From NCBI RefSeq assembly GCF_030867095.1, contig NC_081829.1, forward strand, positions 91,597,261 to 91,661,260: DNA of 64,000 nucleotides, given 5' to 3'. Within the stretch, counting starts at the first letter, position 1. Each line of letters begins with the position of its first letter. A program made the position numbers and the translations under genes. The notes below the pieces were generated by a model that saw nothing but the letters and a program-made list of their open reading frames with translations, had not been told where the DNA came from and made no database searches. Origin of the DNA: Alligator mississippiensis. Its lineage: Eukaryota; Chordata; Crocodylia; Alligatoridae. Below are positions 35,315 to 46,870 of the stretch, one piece after another.

Positions 35315-35795
35315 CCCCCTCCGCGTGCAAACCCCGCTCTGCGTGCCGCAGGGGCACACGCACGCTTGCCCGCACACGTGTGCGGCAGGGGGGCGCCCCG
35401 GGGGGAGGCAGGGCTGGAGGCGGGCGGGAGGCGGCCGCCTAGACCCGCTCCGCCCCGCTCTCGCCCGCCCGCATTGGCCGCTGCCGCCGTGGTTGTCCGC
35501 GGAGCCCCCGCCGGCTGCGGGCAGCCCCGGCCCCGGCACATGGGTGCGCGGCGGTAGCAGCGGCTGCGCCTCCCCCGAGGGCTCCGGCCCGCGCCCGCCC
35601 GCCCGGCCATGTCCGCCAGAGGTGAGTCTGCCCCTGCCGGCCCATCCCCAGGGCCGAGCCGCCGCAAACTTTGCTGCAGATCCGCCGCGGGCGCGGGTTG
35701 CAGCGGCTCTGCCCTGCCCTACCCTGCCCTTGGTGGGGGCCCCGGGGGGCGGGCTGCGGGCCCCGGCGGCTGCCCAGGTCTCGGCAGGGGAAGGG
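35315..35795. promoter_or_regulatory. CpG island, candidate promoter of a host gene
   Basis: This is the only strongly CpG-dense block in the window, with many CG dinucleotides and GC boxes (gaggcgggcgggagg at 35417-35432, repeated cccgccc). It contains an inverted CCAAT box (attgg, 35473-35477) and no TATA box. It spans the ATG plus splice donor at 35609-35627, as typical for a TATA-less vertebrate promoter with a short first exon. The strand is taken from that exon. A bidirectional promoter cannot be excluded. Confidence 0.82.
35609..35621 (+). CDS. Candidate first coding exon (MSAR...) of an unidentified gene
   Basis: Inside the CpG island an ATG in a fair context (G at -3) reads Met-Ser-Ala-Arg plus one extra base. 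It runs straight into AG|GTGAGT, a near-consensus splice donor at 35622-35627. If used, the first coding exon is 13 nt, phase 1, with a GC-rich 5' UTR of unknown start, perhaps around 35480-35608. No second exon was recognised to the right, where at least 28 kb would be intron. The gene cannot be named from four residues. The alternative is a wholly non-coding first exon using the same donor. Confidence 0.5.
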
Positions 35796-38700
35796 AGAGG
35801 TGAGGGGAGATTTTTCTCCTCCCAGCCTGGTACCATTTTGCAGCTCTGCTGATGCTCGGGCTCCAGGGCTTGATGCAGCAAGATTTAAAGCTGCAGAGCA
35901 TCCTTTAGGTTCCTGGTACCAACCCCCCAAGAGATGCAGCTGTAAACCCGTCCTGGGGAGATCTTCTGAGTCCGGCTTGGTGTTGGAATGAGCTAAAATG
36001 TAGAGCTGCAAAAGGAAAGTGCCCAGGAAACAGCAGTTTCTGATGGGGTTCTCCCCCCCCCCCTTTGAATGTGACACCAACTGATACAGAGAAAGAGGAT
36101 GATGCTGAGCATGGGAATATTGGGCAGAACGCAGTAGTTCCCACTGCCCACGAAATAATGACAGATGGGTCATTGCAGGACTGCTGAACAGGGATAATGT
36201 ATGTGGGTTGCTCAGCAAAACGTGTGATGACCCTATACATTTTAGTGGGGTAATAAATCCGACTGGTACGCTATGTCTTTAGCATCCTGTCTGAAAACCC
36301 CCTACCAGGAGCGTCGTAAAAGTTCAACTGCCAATTTGCATTATTTTTGCAGTAAAAGGAGACCCCAAGTGTGTGTGTGTGTGTGTGTAAAATCTGGCGC
36401 TCCATTTCTTTTGGTGGTTGCGAATGAAGAAATCAACCCAGATTACATGCAGAACACGTCGTATCTCAAACTCTGCTTCTCCCAGTTTGGGAACTGATGC
36501 AGGTATGATTATCCAAAGACTGAGGCTGAATCTTTGTCTCTTTAAAAATTAGTGCCCATTAAGGGATGGAGGAAATTGTTTTTCCTCTGGGACGTTTAAA
36601 GATTTCCTGAGGGCCAGGGACAAAAGACTTTTTGAATGATCTTCTCTTGTTGGATGTGTGGAAGGTGGGAATGAAATAATCTTTATTACAGAAGACAAGT
36701 GAAACTTGAGTTTAGAAACATCTCTTTTTACATTCCTATAAATATTTGTGAAAGATGTGGGTGACACACCGAACATGCCCATGGTGGTACAAATCCATGC
36801 TGTATGCCCACCTCCCCCTTTCTCTACCCCTCTCCCAGTGTCATCATTCATGGTATAACTTACTATCTGCTCTACCTGGGCAAGGCGGGTACACAGTTGA
36901 CTAGAAAGGAGCATCGTGTTTGTGTGATGAGCAGCCTACATGGAAGAGCTGGCAGGGTTGGGGCCCAAACGTGGTAAACCCTTTGCAGCAGGGCCCATAT
37001 CGCCCTAAAACCCTGCCCCCATTTTCTGGTATAAATATATTTGGCAAAGATCACACTGTACCAGGGAGCCCCTTGTTCAGGAAGTAATGATAATGTTCCT
37101 CAAAGAGCTCATTTCTTAAAGGTCTGTCAGTCCAGTGGAATCCATATGTTTGTGAAGCGATCTCAGTAGCTTTCTCAGTAGAGTAAATCCTGGCCTGAAA
37201 ATAGGGTGCAGGTTTATTGCAAGAAGAAGGGGCAGGAGAGTTTGCAGCCCCTGGTCATTTCCTCCCTGTTCCCATTGCTTCTCCTTTGTCCCGGTAAAAG
37301 GGATGTTACTGGCTTGGACAGTCTGCAGCACCTATCTGTGTTATTCATGCCATTTGGTGGGGAGATGGCCTAGACTTTGGAGTAGTCTTCAATACGATTA
37401 ATGCAGGAGCTCAAGTCCAGAATTGTAATTTGTGTGAAATTGGTGGAGAGTATCTGCTTATCAGCTGTAACAGACAGATTCAGGGGTGATTCTTCCTGCT
37501 CCAAGCAGAGAGCAACATGTGCAAGAAGATTATTTGAGCCGTTTGATATTGAGAAAAGGCCGCTTCTTATGTGCAAAGAAATACAGAACTATAGAAATGT
37601 AGAAGAATTATAGAATAGAAATGTAGGATAAGTAATTAGTTTTTGTCCTGCAATGACATATGTATGCAATTAACTGGACACACATAATGGTTTCAGTGGA
37701 GTGAATGAGACTACTGGCATTTTATGTGTGTATACATCTTTTTTGGATAAAGGCCTGGATTCAGTAACATTCTCATTTGTTTTGTGTTGCATCCCAAGAG
37801 GTAAACAACAGAAGTCTTGTTCTTGTGACGAGCTCCATGGAAGCACCTGCACAAAGTTCTGTTGTACCTGCTGTGGGATGGAGCGTCTGTCTGCAGGTGC
37901 ACTTACAGACTGCTAATTTTATGCTCTGCCTGCCGTCTCTTGCAAAGGATTTTAAGACGTTAGAAACAGGGGCGGCCCACGGGCTGTATGTGGAAAAATA
38001 TTTATCTGTTTTGTCTCTTTTGAGTTCAGTGCTGAGACTGATACTAAGCTCCAGAATCTACTCAAAGCACGGCAACCTGTTTCAAAAAGGTACGTCTGTT
38101 CTGTCTACGCGGCTAATGTTTTGCTCCAGAAGGCAGTGAGATAGATCCAGTGAACTGAACATGGTATACAGAGCAAGGAACTCCTGAGTGCTAGTTGTGG
38201 CTCTGCCATAGTCTTAGTGTGTGGCTCTAGACACATCCTTTTATCATTGGTTGATAAGAGCTGTGTACTCTGTAGCTCTTATTTAACCCAAACTCCCACT
38301 GTTGTCAATGCTAATATGGTAAGTAACATCAGGACAGCATCAGGGACCTTTTTCCTTTTCCTAGCTGCATAGCAGAGTGAGTGATACCCACCTTTCCCTG
38401 AGATGTTGTGGACGCTAAACAGTTAGCGTGCATTCTGCGCTTTAAAGATATAAGGTATGAAGTATTTGTATCCTTTTCTTCCATGGTGGGGAGAGCTTTG
38501 AAAATTCTCCCTTGACCCCTTCAGGATACAAGTAAAGCCTTTTGGAGCTGAGGAAGACTCCCATTATGTTAGCGGGCATTGAATAATTTCCTTCATTTGC
38601 AAAGGTCTTCTTTTCCTTCCTACCCTAATCTATTATGTGTGTGTGGTTCAGTAGTGCCTGCTTGGCCCATACATGACTGCATTTCAGTTGTGAAGTTATC

Positions 38701-40028
38701 CCTGTATATCCTTCACCTATTTCACAAAAGAATTGAAGCCTAATTGTTTGTAAAGTGCTCTCAGGTCTCTGGAAGAAAGATGTTATTTGATTGTCATTAT
38801 TCTATTATATTATTCTCTATTTGTAAATGTTATCTCAAATTATTTGAAACATGTCAAAAGCATTTGTTCTAGTAGAGGTCTAAGCCCACAGAAAACCGAA
38901 GTTTTAAAAATAGGTTCTGCTTTTTTTCCTTGCTGGTTTTAGTTTTGCTAGAGCTAAAGGGTGTGAAGATGTGCAGTTCTCTGTGATCAAATAATGCAGA
39001 GATTTTATCAGCCATTCAAAATACCTTCGAGACAACTGGCATGTGCCGAAAAGGAAACTTCCTCAGAAAGACAAATGCACCTAAAAACAGGGTTTTATCT
39101 ACAGTTTTGTCCCCTGAACCAAGACAGTGCCACAACTAAAATGACTAGACATGGATAGAAGCTAGTATAGAAACATTCCCTGTTATATCAGTGGGTTTTA
39201 CTGGGTCATGGGAGTGGGTGTGATTAAGAGTATAAATATGCCTGTTAGCCCACTGCATAATCTGTGAGTGCAGTAACGGGATTGTTTAAATTTGAGATTT
39301 ACATTTCGCATTACAGTTTTTGTCTTGTTTGATTTCTTTAAAACGTAGCTAAAACCCCCTTTACCTTCCAACCAATTGATCCTTAGAGCTCCTGTTAGGT
39401 AAATGTTATCCTTATTTTATGGATGAGACGAGAAGTTCAGTAAATTATGTTCTCCCTTGGGTCTCAGGGCTGGGGTTAGAACGGGAATTCTTAGCTCTGA
39501 GCCCTGTGCTGGGATCTCCACTTTCCGGTCACACGAGGCAATAGCCAATTTACTCACTAGAATGAGGTACGATGTAACCCATCCTGCTGTTTTGCTCAAG
39601 TACCGTTTTTTATTTTCTATGTGCTGTGCATATTACTCGCTTGTTATTCCCAGCAGGTTCGGATTTCTGCTGAAGCATACGCTGAGCCTTTCAGTGAGAA
39701 ATGGAAGTGTTAGGAATCTGGCTCCTAGTTATTACACAAGTAATTTTACTTTTACCAGATTACAAGTTGAGTTCTGTTACCTTCAGACAAGGGCATATAC
39801 ATGTATAATATAAATGGCTGCAGCTGGCATTGTGTTGATGGATGGATATGCTAACCTGCACAAAACCTGGTTGCCTGGCTTTCCACCATCTCTTCTGTGT
39901 CCATCATTTCCACAGCAGTATGCCTTTTGTCTGAAGGAAGTTAGCTCTTCGGCAGATGGTAATGTTGTGTCCTGTATTAGTTCCCTATATAGGCAACTAT
40001 AGTCCTATATTAGTTCCCTATATATGAC
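35796..40028. other. Putative first intron, no exon recognised
   Basis: Composition falls back to AT-leaning directly after the island. (GT)n lies at about 36369-36388. 39400-39550 looks like a reversed MIR-type SINE (ttattttatggatgagac, ctggggttagaacgggaatt), and 38180-38240 is a weaker plus-strand MIR candidate (tggctctgccatag). 39965-40015 contains a duplicated ttagttccctatata phrase. No protein-like exon flanked by splice sites was recognised. Confidence 0.4.
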
Positions 40029-41725
40029 AAAGCTAACCTATTTAACAATGTCTTTGCCTCCATTTTCCTGAGCGGGGACCGGGTCATCCCCCCCCCACCG
40101 GGACCTCCGTAGGCTCCAGGGGAGGTGCACCCAGGCCTAGGGTCAGTGAGGATCTAGTCAGGGAACTGCTGGAGGGACTGGACGTATTTACATCAGCTGG
40201 TCCTGACGATCTCCACCCCAGAGTGCTGAGGAAATTAGCAGAAGTCATTGCGGGACCCCTGGCACGGCTTCACGAGCACTCATGGTGCTCTGGCGTGGTG
40301 CCAGAGGACTGGAAAAGGGCCAGCGTGGTTCCCATTTTCAAAAAAGGGAGGAAGGAGGACCCAGGAAATTATAAGCCAGTCAGTCTTACCTCGATCCTGG
40401 GGAAGCTTTTTGTGAGAATTATCCTGGCACATGTCCATGAGGGGCCAGCAGGGGAGTGTATGCTTAGGGGCAACCAACACGGGTTCATTAGTGGCAGGTC
40501 CTGTCAGACCAACCTGGTGGCCTTCTATGACCAGGTCACAAAATCCTTAGATGCAGGGGTAGCAGTGGACGTAGTCTTTCTGGACTTCAGGAAGGCCTTC
40601 AACACTGTCTCTCACCCCATTCTCATTAAAAAACTAGAGACTGTGGCGTCGACACCTACGTAGTCAAATGGGTCGCTAACTGGCTGGAGAGCCGCACCCA
40701 GAGAGTGTTGGTGGATGGGTCTTATTTGCCCTGGAGGGGTGTGGGCAGTGGGGTCCCCCAGGCCTCGGTCCTCGGGCCTGCACTGTTAAACATCTACATC
40801 AGCGACTTGGATGAGGGGGTAAAAAGCACCCTGTTCAAATTTGCTGACGACAGTAAGATGTGGGGGGAAGTAGGCATGCTAGAAGGGAGGAATAGGCTGC
40901 AATCGGACCTAGACAGGTTACAGGGGTGGGCAGATGAGAACAGGATGGGTTTCAACACTGACAAGTGCAAGGTGCTGCACCTGGGGAGGAAGAACCAGCA
41001 GCAGACCGACAGGCTGGGAAACTCCCTTCTCATCAGTGCAGAGGCAGAAAAGAATCTTGGGGTCATTATTGATGCCAAAATGAACATGGGCCGACAGTGT
41101 GGGGACGCAGTCAGGAAGGACAACCGCACCTTGTCATGCATCCACAGATGCATCTCAAGCAGGTCCAAGGAGGTGATCCTCCCCCTCTGTGCGACACTGG
41201 TCAGGCTGCAGTTGAAGTACGGTGTCCAGTTCTGGGCGCCGCACTTCAGGAGGGATGTGGAGAGCATCGAGAAGGTCCAGAGGAGGGCCACTCGCATGAT
41301 CGAGGGCAGCAGGGCAGGCCCTATAAGGAGAGGCTAAGGGACCTGAACCTGTTCAGTCTCCACAAGAGAAGGCTGAGGGGAGATTTGATTGGCCGTTTAC
41401 AAACTAGTCAGGGGGGACCAGCAGGCATTGGGAAAGTCCCTATTCCCCCAAGCACTCCCAGGAGTGACAAGGAATAATGGTCACAATCTGGCTGAGGGTA
41501 GATTTAGGTTAGATATCAGGAGGCGCTACTTCACAGTCAGGGCAGCTAGGACCTGGAACCAACTTCCAAGAGAAGTGGTGCTGGCTCCTATCCTGGGGGT
41601 CTATAAGAGGAAGCTGGATGAACACCTTGCTGGGGTTGTATGACCCCAGTACTCTTTCCTCCAATGGCAGGGGGTCGGACTTGATGATCTTCTCAGGTCC
41701 TTTCTGACCCTACCAACTATGAAAC
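40029..41725 (+). mobile_element. CR1 LINE, longest copy, most of reverse transcriptase
   Basis: Pieces of ORF2 appear in order: KANLFNNVFASIFLSGD, VPEDWKRASVVPIFKKG, YKPVSLTSILGKL, NQHGFISGRSCQTNL, motif A VVFLDFRKAFNTVSH (frame 40223-40663), motif B GVPQASVLGPALLNIYISDL, and an intact motif C FKFADDSKMWG (frame 40705-41337). The C-terminal RLRDLNLFSLHKRRLRGDL and FRLDIRRRYFTVRAARTWN follow in other frames. At least three frameshifts (about 40660, 41310 and 41460) make it inactive. The endonuclease domain is missing (5' truncation). The 3' tail ends near ctatgaaactaactatatgg. This is the least decayed CR1 here by catalytic motifs. Confidence 0.96.
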
Positions 41726-42128
41726 TAACTATATGGACTACAGTGTCCTTCTGTCTGTTGAGAAATGTAGTTAGCTGTGTTCGTCTGAAATCTAGTTAGT
41801 TCTGTGTCTCATCAAATGGAGGTATATCTTTCATCCATCTAATCAGTCACGCTGATAGACTCATAAAGCAGCGCATGGCTGAACTGTTTACATGATATCC
41901 TAAGGCCAAGAGACCTGTGGCTTAGGAAGAAATACACCATGTAAGGATGACAGAATACAAAATATGGCCTCAAATTAAAGACCTTTCTAACACATTTTCT
42001 GGCTTCTGTGAAGGCATCAGAACTGGACTCTAGCTGGAATTTGAGAGTTACGTGCAGTGTTGCACCAATCTGAGATATATACCCAGGCCTGTTGAGATAT
42101 GTATAATTCCCTTCAGATTCCCTCCATG
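41726..42128. other. Unassigned DNA
   Basis: About 400 bp between the CR1 tail and the hAT duplication; nothing recognised. Confidence 0.4.
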
Positions 42129-42136
42129 ATCTCAGC

Positions 42137-43146
42137 TAGAGGTGCACTGATATATCTGTCCATATTGTATTGGCACCGAGAGAAGGAAAATTGACATGAT
42201 TGGCAATCGGCTTTTTTTGGTTGATGTGGCTAATAATATTGCTGATAAATGCTGCATGCATGTGCACAACACATGGCTAGGAATGCAGCCCAGCAGTGTG
42301 GAGAGTACTGTCTGTCTGGGGAAGTCTGTGGGGGGAAATGGGTGTTGGGGAGTCAGATTGAGGCTCTTGTGGTGAGGGAGGGAGTGAGGCTGGGGCAGAG
42401 GCAGGCGCTGCACAGCCAGGGTGGGGTGTGGGACAGAGCTGCGGTTCATCCAGGTGGCATGGGAAGTGGGGGCAGTGGCTTCTGTCGTTGTGTGCACCCC
42501 TGAGGGAGGCATGGCATGGGTGGCACATGCCCCTCAGATCTGTGTGCAAGGCAAGGACAGGCTGTCCACTGAGTGCTTGGCACAGGCACTGAGAGGGGGG
42601 CACTACAGTGAATTTTGGGGTGGCTCTAGCCCTCCTCCATAACCCTCCTTACCAGCACTGCTGCCACCTGCCCCACCCCTGTCTAGCCTGAACCTAGCCC
42701 CCACCATTGGGAAGAGCTCTGTGCAGCCCCTGGCCCCAAGCACTCCGCAGACAGCCTGCCCTTACCCCACACACAGATCTGGGAGGCACATGCCCTGTCT
42801 GCTTCTCCCAGGGGTGTGCGCAGCGGCTGGAGCTTCTCCCCTGCCCCCCCACGCCCCACGGACAAACTGAAGCTCCATCCCGCGCCCCACCCTGCCCTAT
42901 CTGTTCAGTGCCTGCCCTTGCTCCTGTCCCAATCCCACTCTATCCCTCACTGGGGGGGGGGCCTCAATCTGCCCTCCCATGCCCTTTCTCTCCCCCACCC
43001 GTTCCCCCACAACAGACTTACTAGCCGGATGCTGCTCTCCAAGTTGCTGGGCTGCATATCAGCAATTGGATCAGTATCGAATGATATGGTTGGTCAAAAA
43101 TTGGCTATCAGTATCAGCCTAAAAAATCTTTATTGGTGCATCCCTA
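42137..43146 (-). mobile_element. Palindromic hAT (taggggtgca family), inverted copy
   Basis: The 1010-bp element has ends tagaggtgcactgata and attggtgcatcccta. Flanks atctcagc (42129-42136) and atcccaac (43147-43154) agree at 6 of 8 bases, differing only by transitions. The left interior (gtggtgagggagggagtg, cacatgcccctcagatctg) is mirrored by the right interior (cactctatccctcactgg, cacagatctgggaggcacat). The whole element is therefore an inverted duplication centred near 42640. Orientation is opposite to the copies at 16916 and 45540. Confidence 0.88.
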
Positions 43147-43154
43147 ATCCCAAC

Positions 43155-43399
43155 CCTTTTGTCTAGTTTATAGCCACCCTCCCTTGTGCTCAAGGCACTC
43201 TTCACTGCCACCGTGTGTGATGTGAAGGGGAACAGACTGGACTCCACATTCACCAAAGCCCTTTTGTGGTGCTGCTATTGAATAAGGCAAAGCCTGCCTT
43301 CCAAGACCTGATGCACTCCCAGCCTCTGCAGGCCTGGGCTAAGACTGCATCCAGCCTCCTTCTCATGGAATATTAATGCCAAACTGCCTGGCTTAATAA
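43155..43399. other. Unassigned DNA
   Basis: About 245 bp; nothing recognised. Confidence 0.4.
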
Positions 43400-44335
43400 T
43401 GGCAGGCAAGGTTCTTTGGGTAGATGTGATATCTTTTAGTAGACCAACTAAATAGTTGGAAAAATTGTTCTTTGCAAACTTTCGGGCACAAACACCCTTC
43501 TTCAGGCACAGGGAGAGTCTGGTGGTGTTTTGTGTGCTCTCCTGGGTAGAATAGAAGCCAATATGCAAAATGCAAGTTGGTGAAAATGCAGACGCACGGC
43601 AGTGAGGATCAGAGGGAGTAGGAGACAATAGGTGTGAGACAGGTAGGTGGTGGTGGGGGAGGGGGATTGTTAACTTGGTGATAGAAAGTAGGTGGTAAAA
43701 TGCAGAGAGGTTGCCAGTGGTTATCAGTTGGCAGGTGGGTTACAAAGTGCCATAAATCCAATGTCTGTATTTAGTCTGTGATTTTTTGTATCCAGGAGAT
43801 TTATGAAGTAGGCTCCTCTACCAAAGGTGTCTTTCATTTGTCTCCCATTCCTTTCTATCCTCATTGCCATGTGTTTGTATTTTTACAGTCCTGCATTTTC
43901 CATATTGGCTTCTATCCTACCGAGGAGAGCAGACACAACACCTCCAGACTCTGTCTGTGACCGAAGAAGGGTGTTTGTGCCTGAAAGCTTGCAAAGAACA
44001 ATTTTTCCAACTATTTAGTTCAGGGGTGTCTAACCTTTTTGAATGGGGGGCCGGATCATGAACTTTTTATCACCCAGTGGGCCGGCGAGCCACATTCAAA
44101 ACCTCACAGGAAGTGGTATCACATAATGCACCGCCCCCCCCACCCCCTCCCCCCCCCCCCCCGAAATGAAAGTACAGTGTTTACTTTCATTTCCCATCAC
44201 AGCACCTCAGGCCTCAGAAAACAGCTTGGAGGGCCACATGGCGGCCCGCAGGGCTTTTGTTGGACAAACCTGATTTAGTTGGTCTAATAAAAGATATCAC
44301 ATCTATCCAAAGAACCTTGTCTGTCTGTGTCCTTA
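43400..44335. repeat. Foldback element with ~225-bp inverted arms
   Basis: The left arm (43400-43630) begins ggcaggcaaggttctttggg and carries gtgatatcttttagtagacc, then ctttcgggcacaaacaccc. The right arm (about 43830-44335, interrupted by a nested hAT) is its reverse complement: gggtgtttgtgcctgaaagc, ggtctaataaaagatatcac, then ccaaagaaccttg. Even the inner arm parts match (gagggagtaggagacaat against ttgtctcccattccttt). The central spacer is ~200 bp. Element length without the insert is ~680 bp. The class was not established. Confidence 0.82.
44021..44272. mobile_element. hAT MITE nested in the foldback element
   Basis: The 252-bp element has ends caggggtgtctaacc and ttggacaaacctg, with a perfect 8-bp duplication atttagtt at 44013-44020 and 44273-44280. 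Removing it restores the foldback phrase ctatttagttggtctaat. It contains a C-rich run around 44130-44162 and gggccggatcatgaac / gcggcccgcagggc words seen in ccaacctttttgg-type hATs. Confidence 0.93.
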
Positions 44336-44339
44336 GATC

Positions 44340-45081
44340 AACATGGCTACAACCAACAAGCCTAAAGCATGACTTAATGATGGCGGTTGTGTCTGACTCT
44401 GCCTTCCTCTCTCCTGTTACACTCCACAAATTACAGTCCCTGAGCCCTTCTCCCTTTTATTCCCTGCTCATGGAGGACTGTGCAGAGTAGCAGTTCCTGC
44501 CCTGGGTCTTGTGCAAGCTTGTCTGACTTCCCAACAAGACAGAGTGGGGTCCTCTTCCCTAACTCTGGAGAAGAGAGCTGCCCCTCTGGGGTGAAAGAGC
44601 CATTCTGCTCCTGTTCAGTGCTCAGCTCTGGGAAGTGCTTGCTGGCACTTTGCCTGGGTTGGGTAACTGCTGCTGCACTCCTGATGCAGGCTGGTGCTTT
44701 AGCAGGACGGTCGGCCCCCACTTGCTTACAGAACAGTAAGTCTCTTTGGAGCGCTCCACCTACATTAGCTCCTGTGATTAGAATCCGTAGCTGGGATACA
44801 ATGGTTTAATTACTTAGCGGTTTTGAAGGCAAACTATAGGTAGCCAGGGTATATCTTCCTGGCAGAGGCTACCTGAGTCTGAACACTGGCCTCTGAGCTT
44901 GTTAGATCCTCCATGCTGAATTAAACTTCCATGTTCATTTGAATAAGCACTCTTAAAATGAAGAGTTTTAGGGGGGACTGGATAGCTCAGGGGATTTAGA
45001 TCCCTATAAATTTATTGTCCTAGATCACATTCAGCCCAGGTCACTCCTGTTTGCTGGTTGTCTGGAACTTTATTCTTCATA
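44340..45081. other. Unassigned DNA
   Basis: No gene is recognised. 44975-45030 (ggatagctcaggggattta) has a tRNA-like A-box but no matching B-box, so at best it is a degraded SINE head. Confidence 0.35.
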
Positions 45082-45089
45082 CAATAGAC

Positions 45090-45276
45090 CAGGGGCAGGC
45101 AATTATTTTGAGCAGAGAACCACTTACTGAGTCTTGGCAAGCCATCAGGGCCGCATGACAGGCAACCAGGGGCAGATAAATATTAATTTTCTAAATTTTT
45201 TTAGAGGCCCTGTGGGCCAGATAAAATGGCTTGGCAGGCTGCATCTGGTCTGTGGGCTGCATTTTGCCCACCCCTG
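45090..45276. mobile_element. Short hAT MITE (caggggtgggca family)
   Basis: The 187-bp element runs from caggggcaggcaattatttt to attttgcccacccctg. Flanks caatagac (45082-45089) and tagtagat (45277-45284) agree at 5 of 8 bases, all differences being transitions. It shares ends with the larger copies at 56587-58643 and 60492-61046, including the gagaaccacttactgag motif. Confidence 0.75.
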
Positions 45277-45539
45277 TAGTAGATCAAGGATCCAGGGTTG
45301 AGAATAAAGGACTTCAGTCTCCAGAGCTATCGTTCTGGAATTTTTTGACAACGGCCTTGGCATGACTCCAGCCACAAAATGTCTCAGGGTTGAAAGGCCA
45401 TGAGTCTGCCTAATACATAAGAAAATGATTTTAAACTATTTTTCTGTAGCATATTCTGTGCCTTGTCTTACTAGAGATGAATGAGGTTCTTGTTATAGGA
45501 TCATAAAAGTAATAAATGGAAAAGTCATTTGGTTATTTA

Positions 45540-46403
45540 TAGGGGTGCACCGATAAAGATTTTCTTGGCTCATACCGATAGCCAGTCATTAACCAGCCAT
45601 ATCAGCTGATACTGATCCGATAGCCGATTTACAGGAATGCAGCCTGGCAGCTTGGAGAGCAGCGCCCTGCTGGTAAGTCTGTGGTGGGGAAAGGGATTGA
45701 GGCCCTCATGGTGAGGGAGGCAGCGCAGCTGGGCCAGGGCCAGGGCTAGGGCTAGGCTTGGAGCAGGCTTCTGAGGGAAAGGCAGTAGAGCAGATTGCCC
45801 TGAGCAGGGGTAACACTACTGGGAAGTTTGGGGGGCTATAACCAGCCCCAAATTCCCTGTAGCCACCCCTCCCAGCCCTGCCACTTGCCTACCCCGCACA
45901 GCTGAGCACACACTGCTCCTGCCCACTCCAAACAGAGCCCTTCTGCTGGGAAGAGAACCGTGCTGCCCCTGGCCCCGAGCTTGCAGCAAGCATCCCACCC
46001 TCACCCTATACACAAATCCAGGTGGCACATGTCCCCCCATGCCTCCTCTGGAGGTGTGCTCAGTGGTGGGGAGCCACCCCCCTTCCCACATCCCCATGCC
46101 CCCTGGACAATTCGCTCATGGCTCCATTCCACTCCCAGCCCCAGTGTCCTGCTCTGGCTGGGCAGTGCCTGCTCCAGCCTCGGCCCCTTCCTCTGTCCCA
46201 CCGCCTTCTTCACCGTGGGGGCCTTGATCTTCTCCCCCTGCCCATTTCCTCTCACAGATTTACCAGCAGGACAGTACTTTCTATCAGCATTTATCAGTGA
46301 CATTATCAGCTATACCAGCCAGAAAAAGCTGATAGCTGATAATGTTAATTTTCCTTTTATCGGTGCTGATCCAATATGCGGCCAGTATATCAGTGCACCT
46401 CAA
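45540..46403 (+). mobile_element. Palindromic hAT (taggggtgca family)
   Basis: The 864-bp element starts taggggtgcaccgataaag and ends tatcagtgcacctcaa, with a perfect 8-bp duplication gttattta at 45532-45539 and 46404-46411. Ends contain accgatagcc and gctgatagctgataatg words. Interior arms are partly mirrored (ggccctcatggtgaggg against caccgtgggggccttgat). The right interior (46010-46280) is also similar to 4015-4258, which belongs to an element with different ends. Confidence 0.94.
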
Positions 46404-46411
46404 GTTATTTA

Positions 46412-46870
46412 TCCTTCCTCTCTTCTCAGGACAGTTCTTCAATGTACAGGATGGTGTATCCTAGCACATCAGTGTAACCTAGCTAAAAAGGCTCCACGTG
46501 ATGGGCTTTCCATCACTTTCCCTGGGAGACTGTTCCAAGGCCTAGGGGTCTGTCTGCAAGGCAGTGTGTAGTACTGTGCAGAGATCCTTGATCTCGTGTT
46601 GAGCGAGGTACTGAAAGCAGTGCAGCTACATTAGTACGGCTAATTAGCCCTGCTTCTCTGAGCAGGAGCAGGCTCTGCTGCCTCTGGTACCTAAACTAGC
46701 TCACATAACTGCCTGGCCCTCCAAAGCCTACTGTTCTAGATCTCCCTGCAAGAAATCTATTCCTAATATCCGTCCTAATTACCTCCTCTGTTAATTATAT
46801 ACTTTTATTGCAGTGTTATCTAATTCTTGCCTATCCTTGAGGTTTATTTAATTCAACTATGTGTAGTTAG
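46412..46870 (-). mobile_element. Diverged CR1-like LINE fragment
   Basis: In reverse, tccctgggagactgttcca and ctccctgcaagaaatctatt recall the CR1 C-terminal coding phrases for LP-EVVE and the RKN-F segment. Divergence is high and the 3' tail was not found, so borders are approximate. A tandem 26-bp phrase (gtgtagttagttgtcctt, two copies) follows at 46858-46905. Confidence 0.42.

Noticed and set aside
34435-35442. 335-codon plus-strand open frame
   Set aside because: It is made almost wholly of His/Thr/Cys-rich translation of the CA/TG minisatellite; all six frames are open there.
35285-36218. Minus-strand frames of 198-259 codons through the CpG island
   Set aside because: Low stop frequency from high GC; no splice-supported structure, and the plus-strand exon signal is better.
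44975-45030. Possible tRNA or tRNA-derived SINE
   Set aside because: A tagctcagggg A-box is present, but no B-box or cloverleaf pairing could be drawn.
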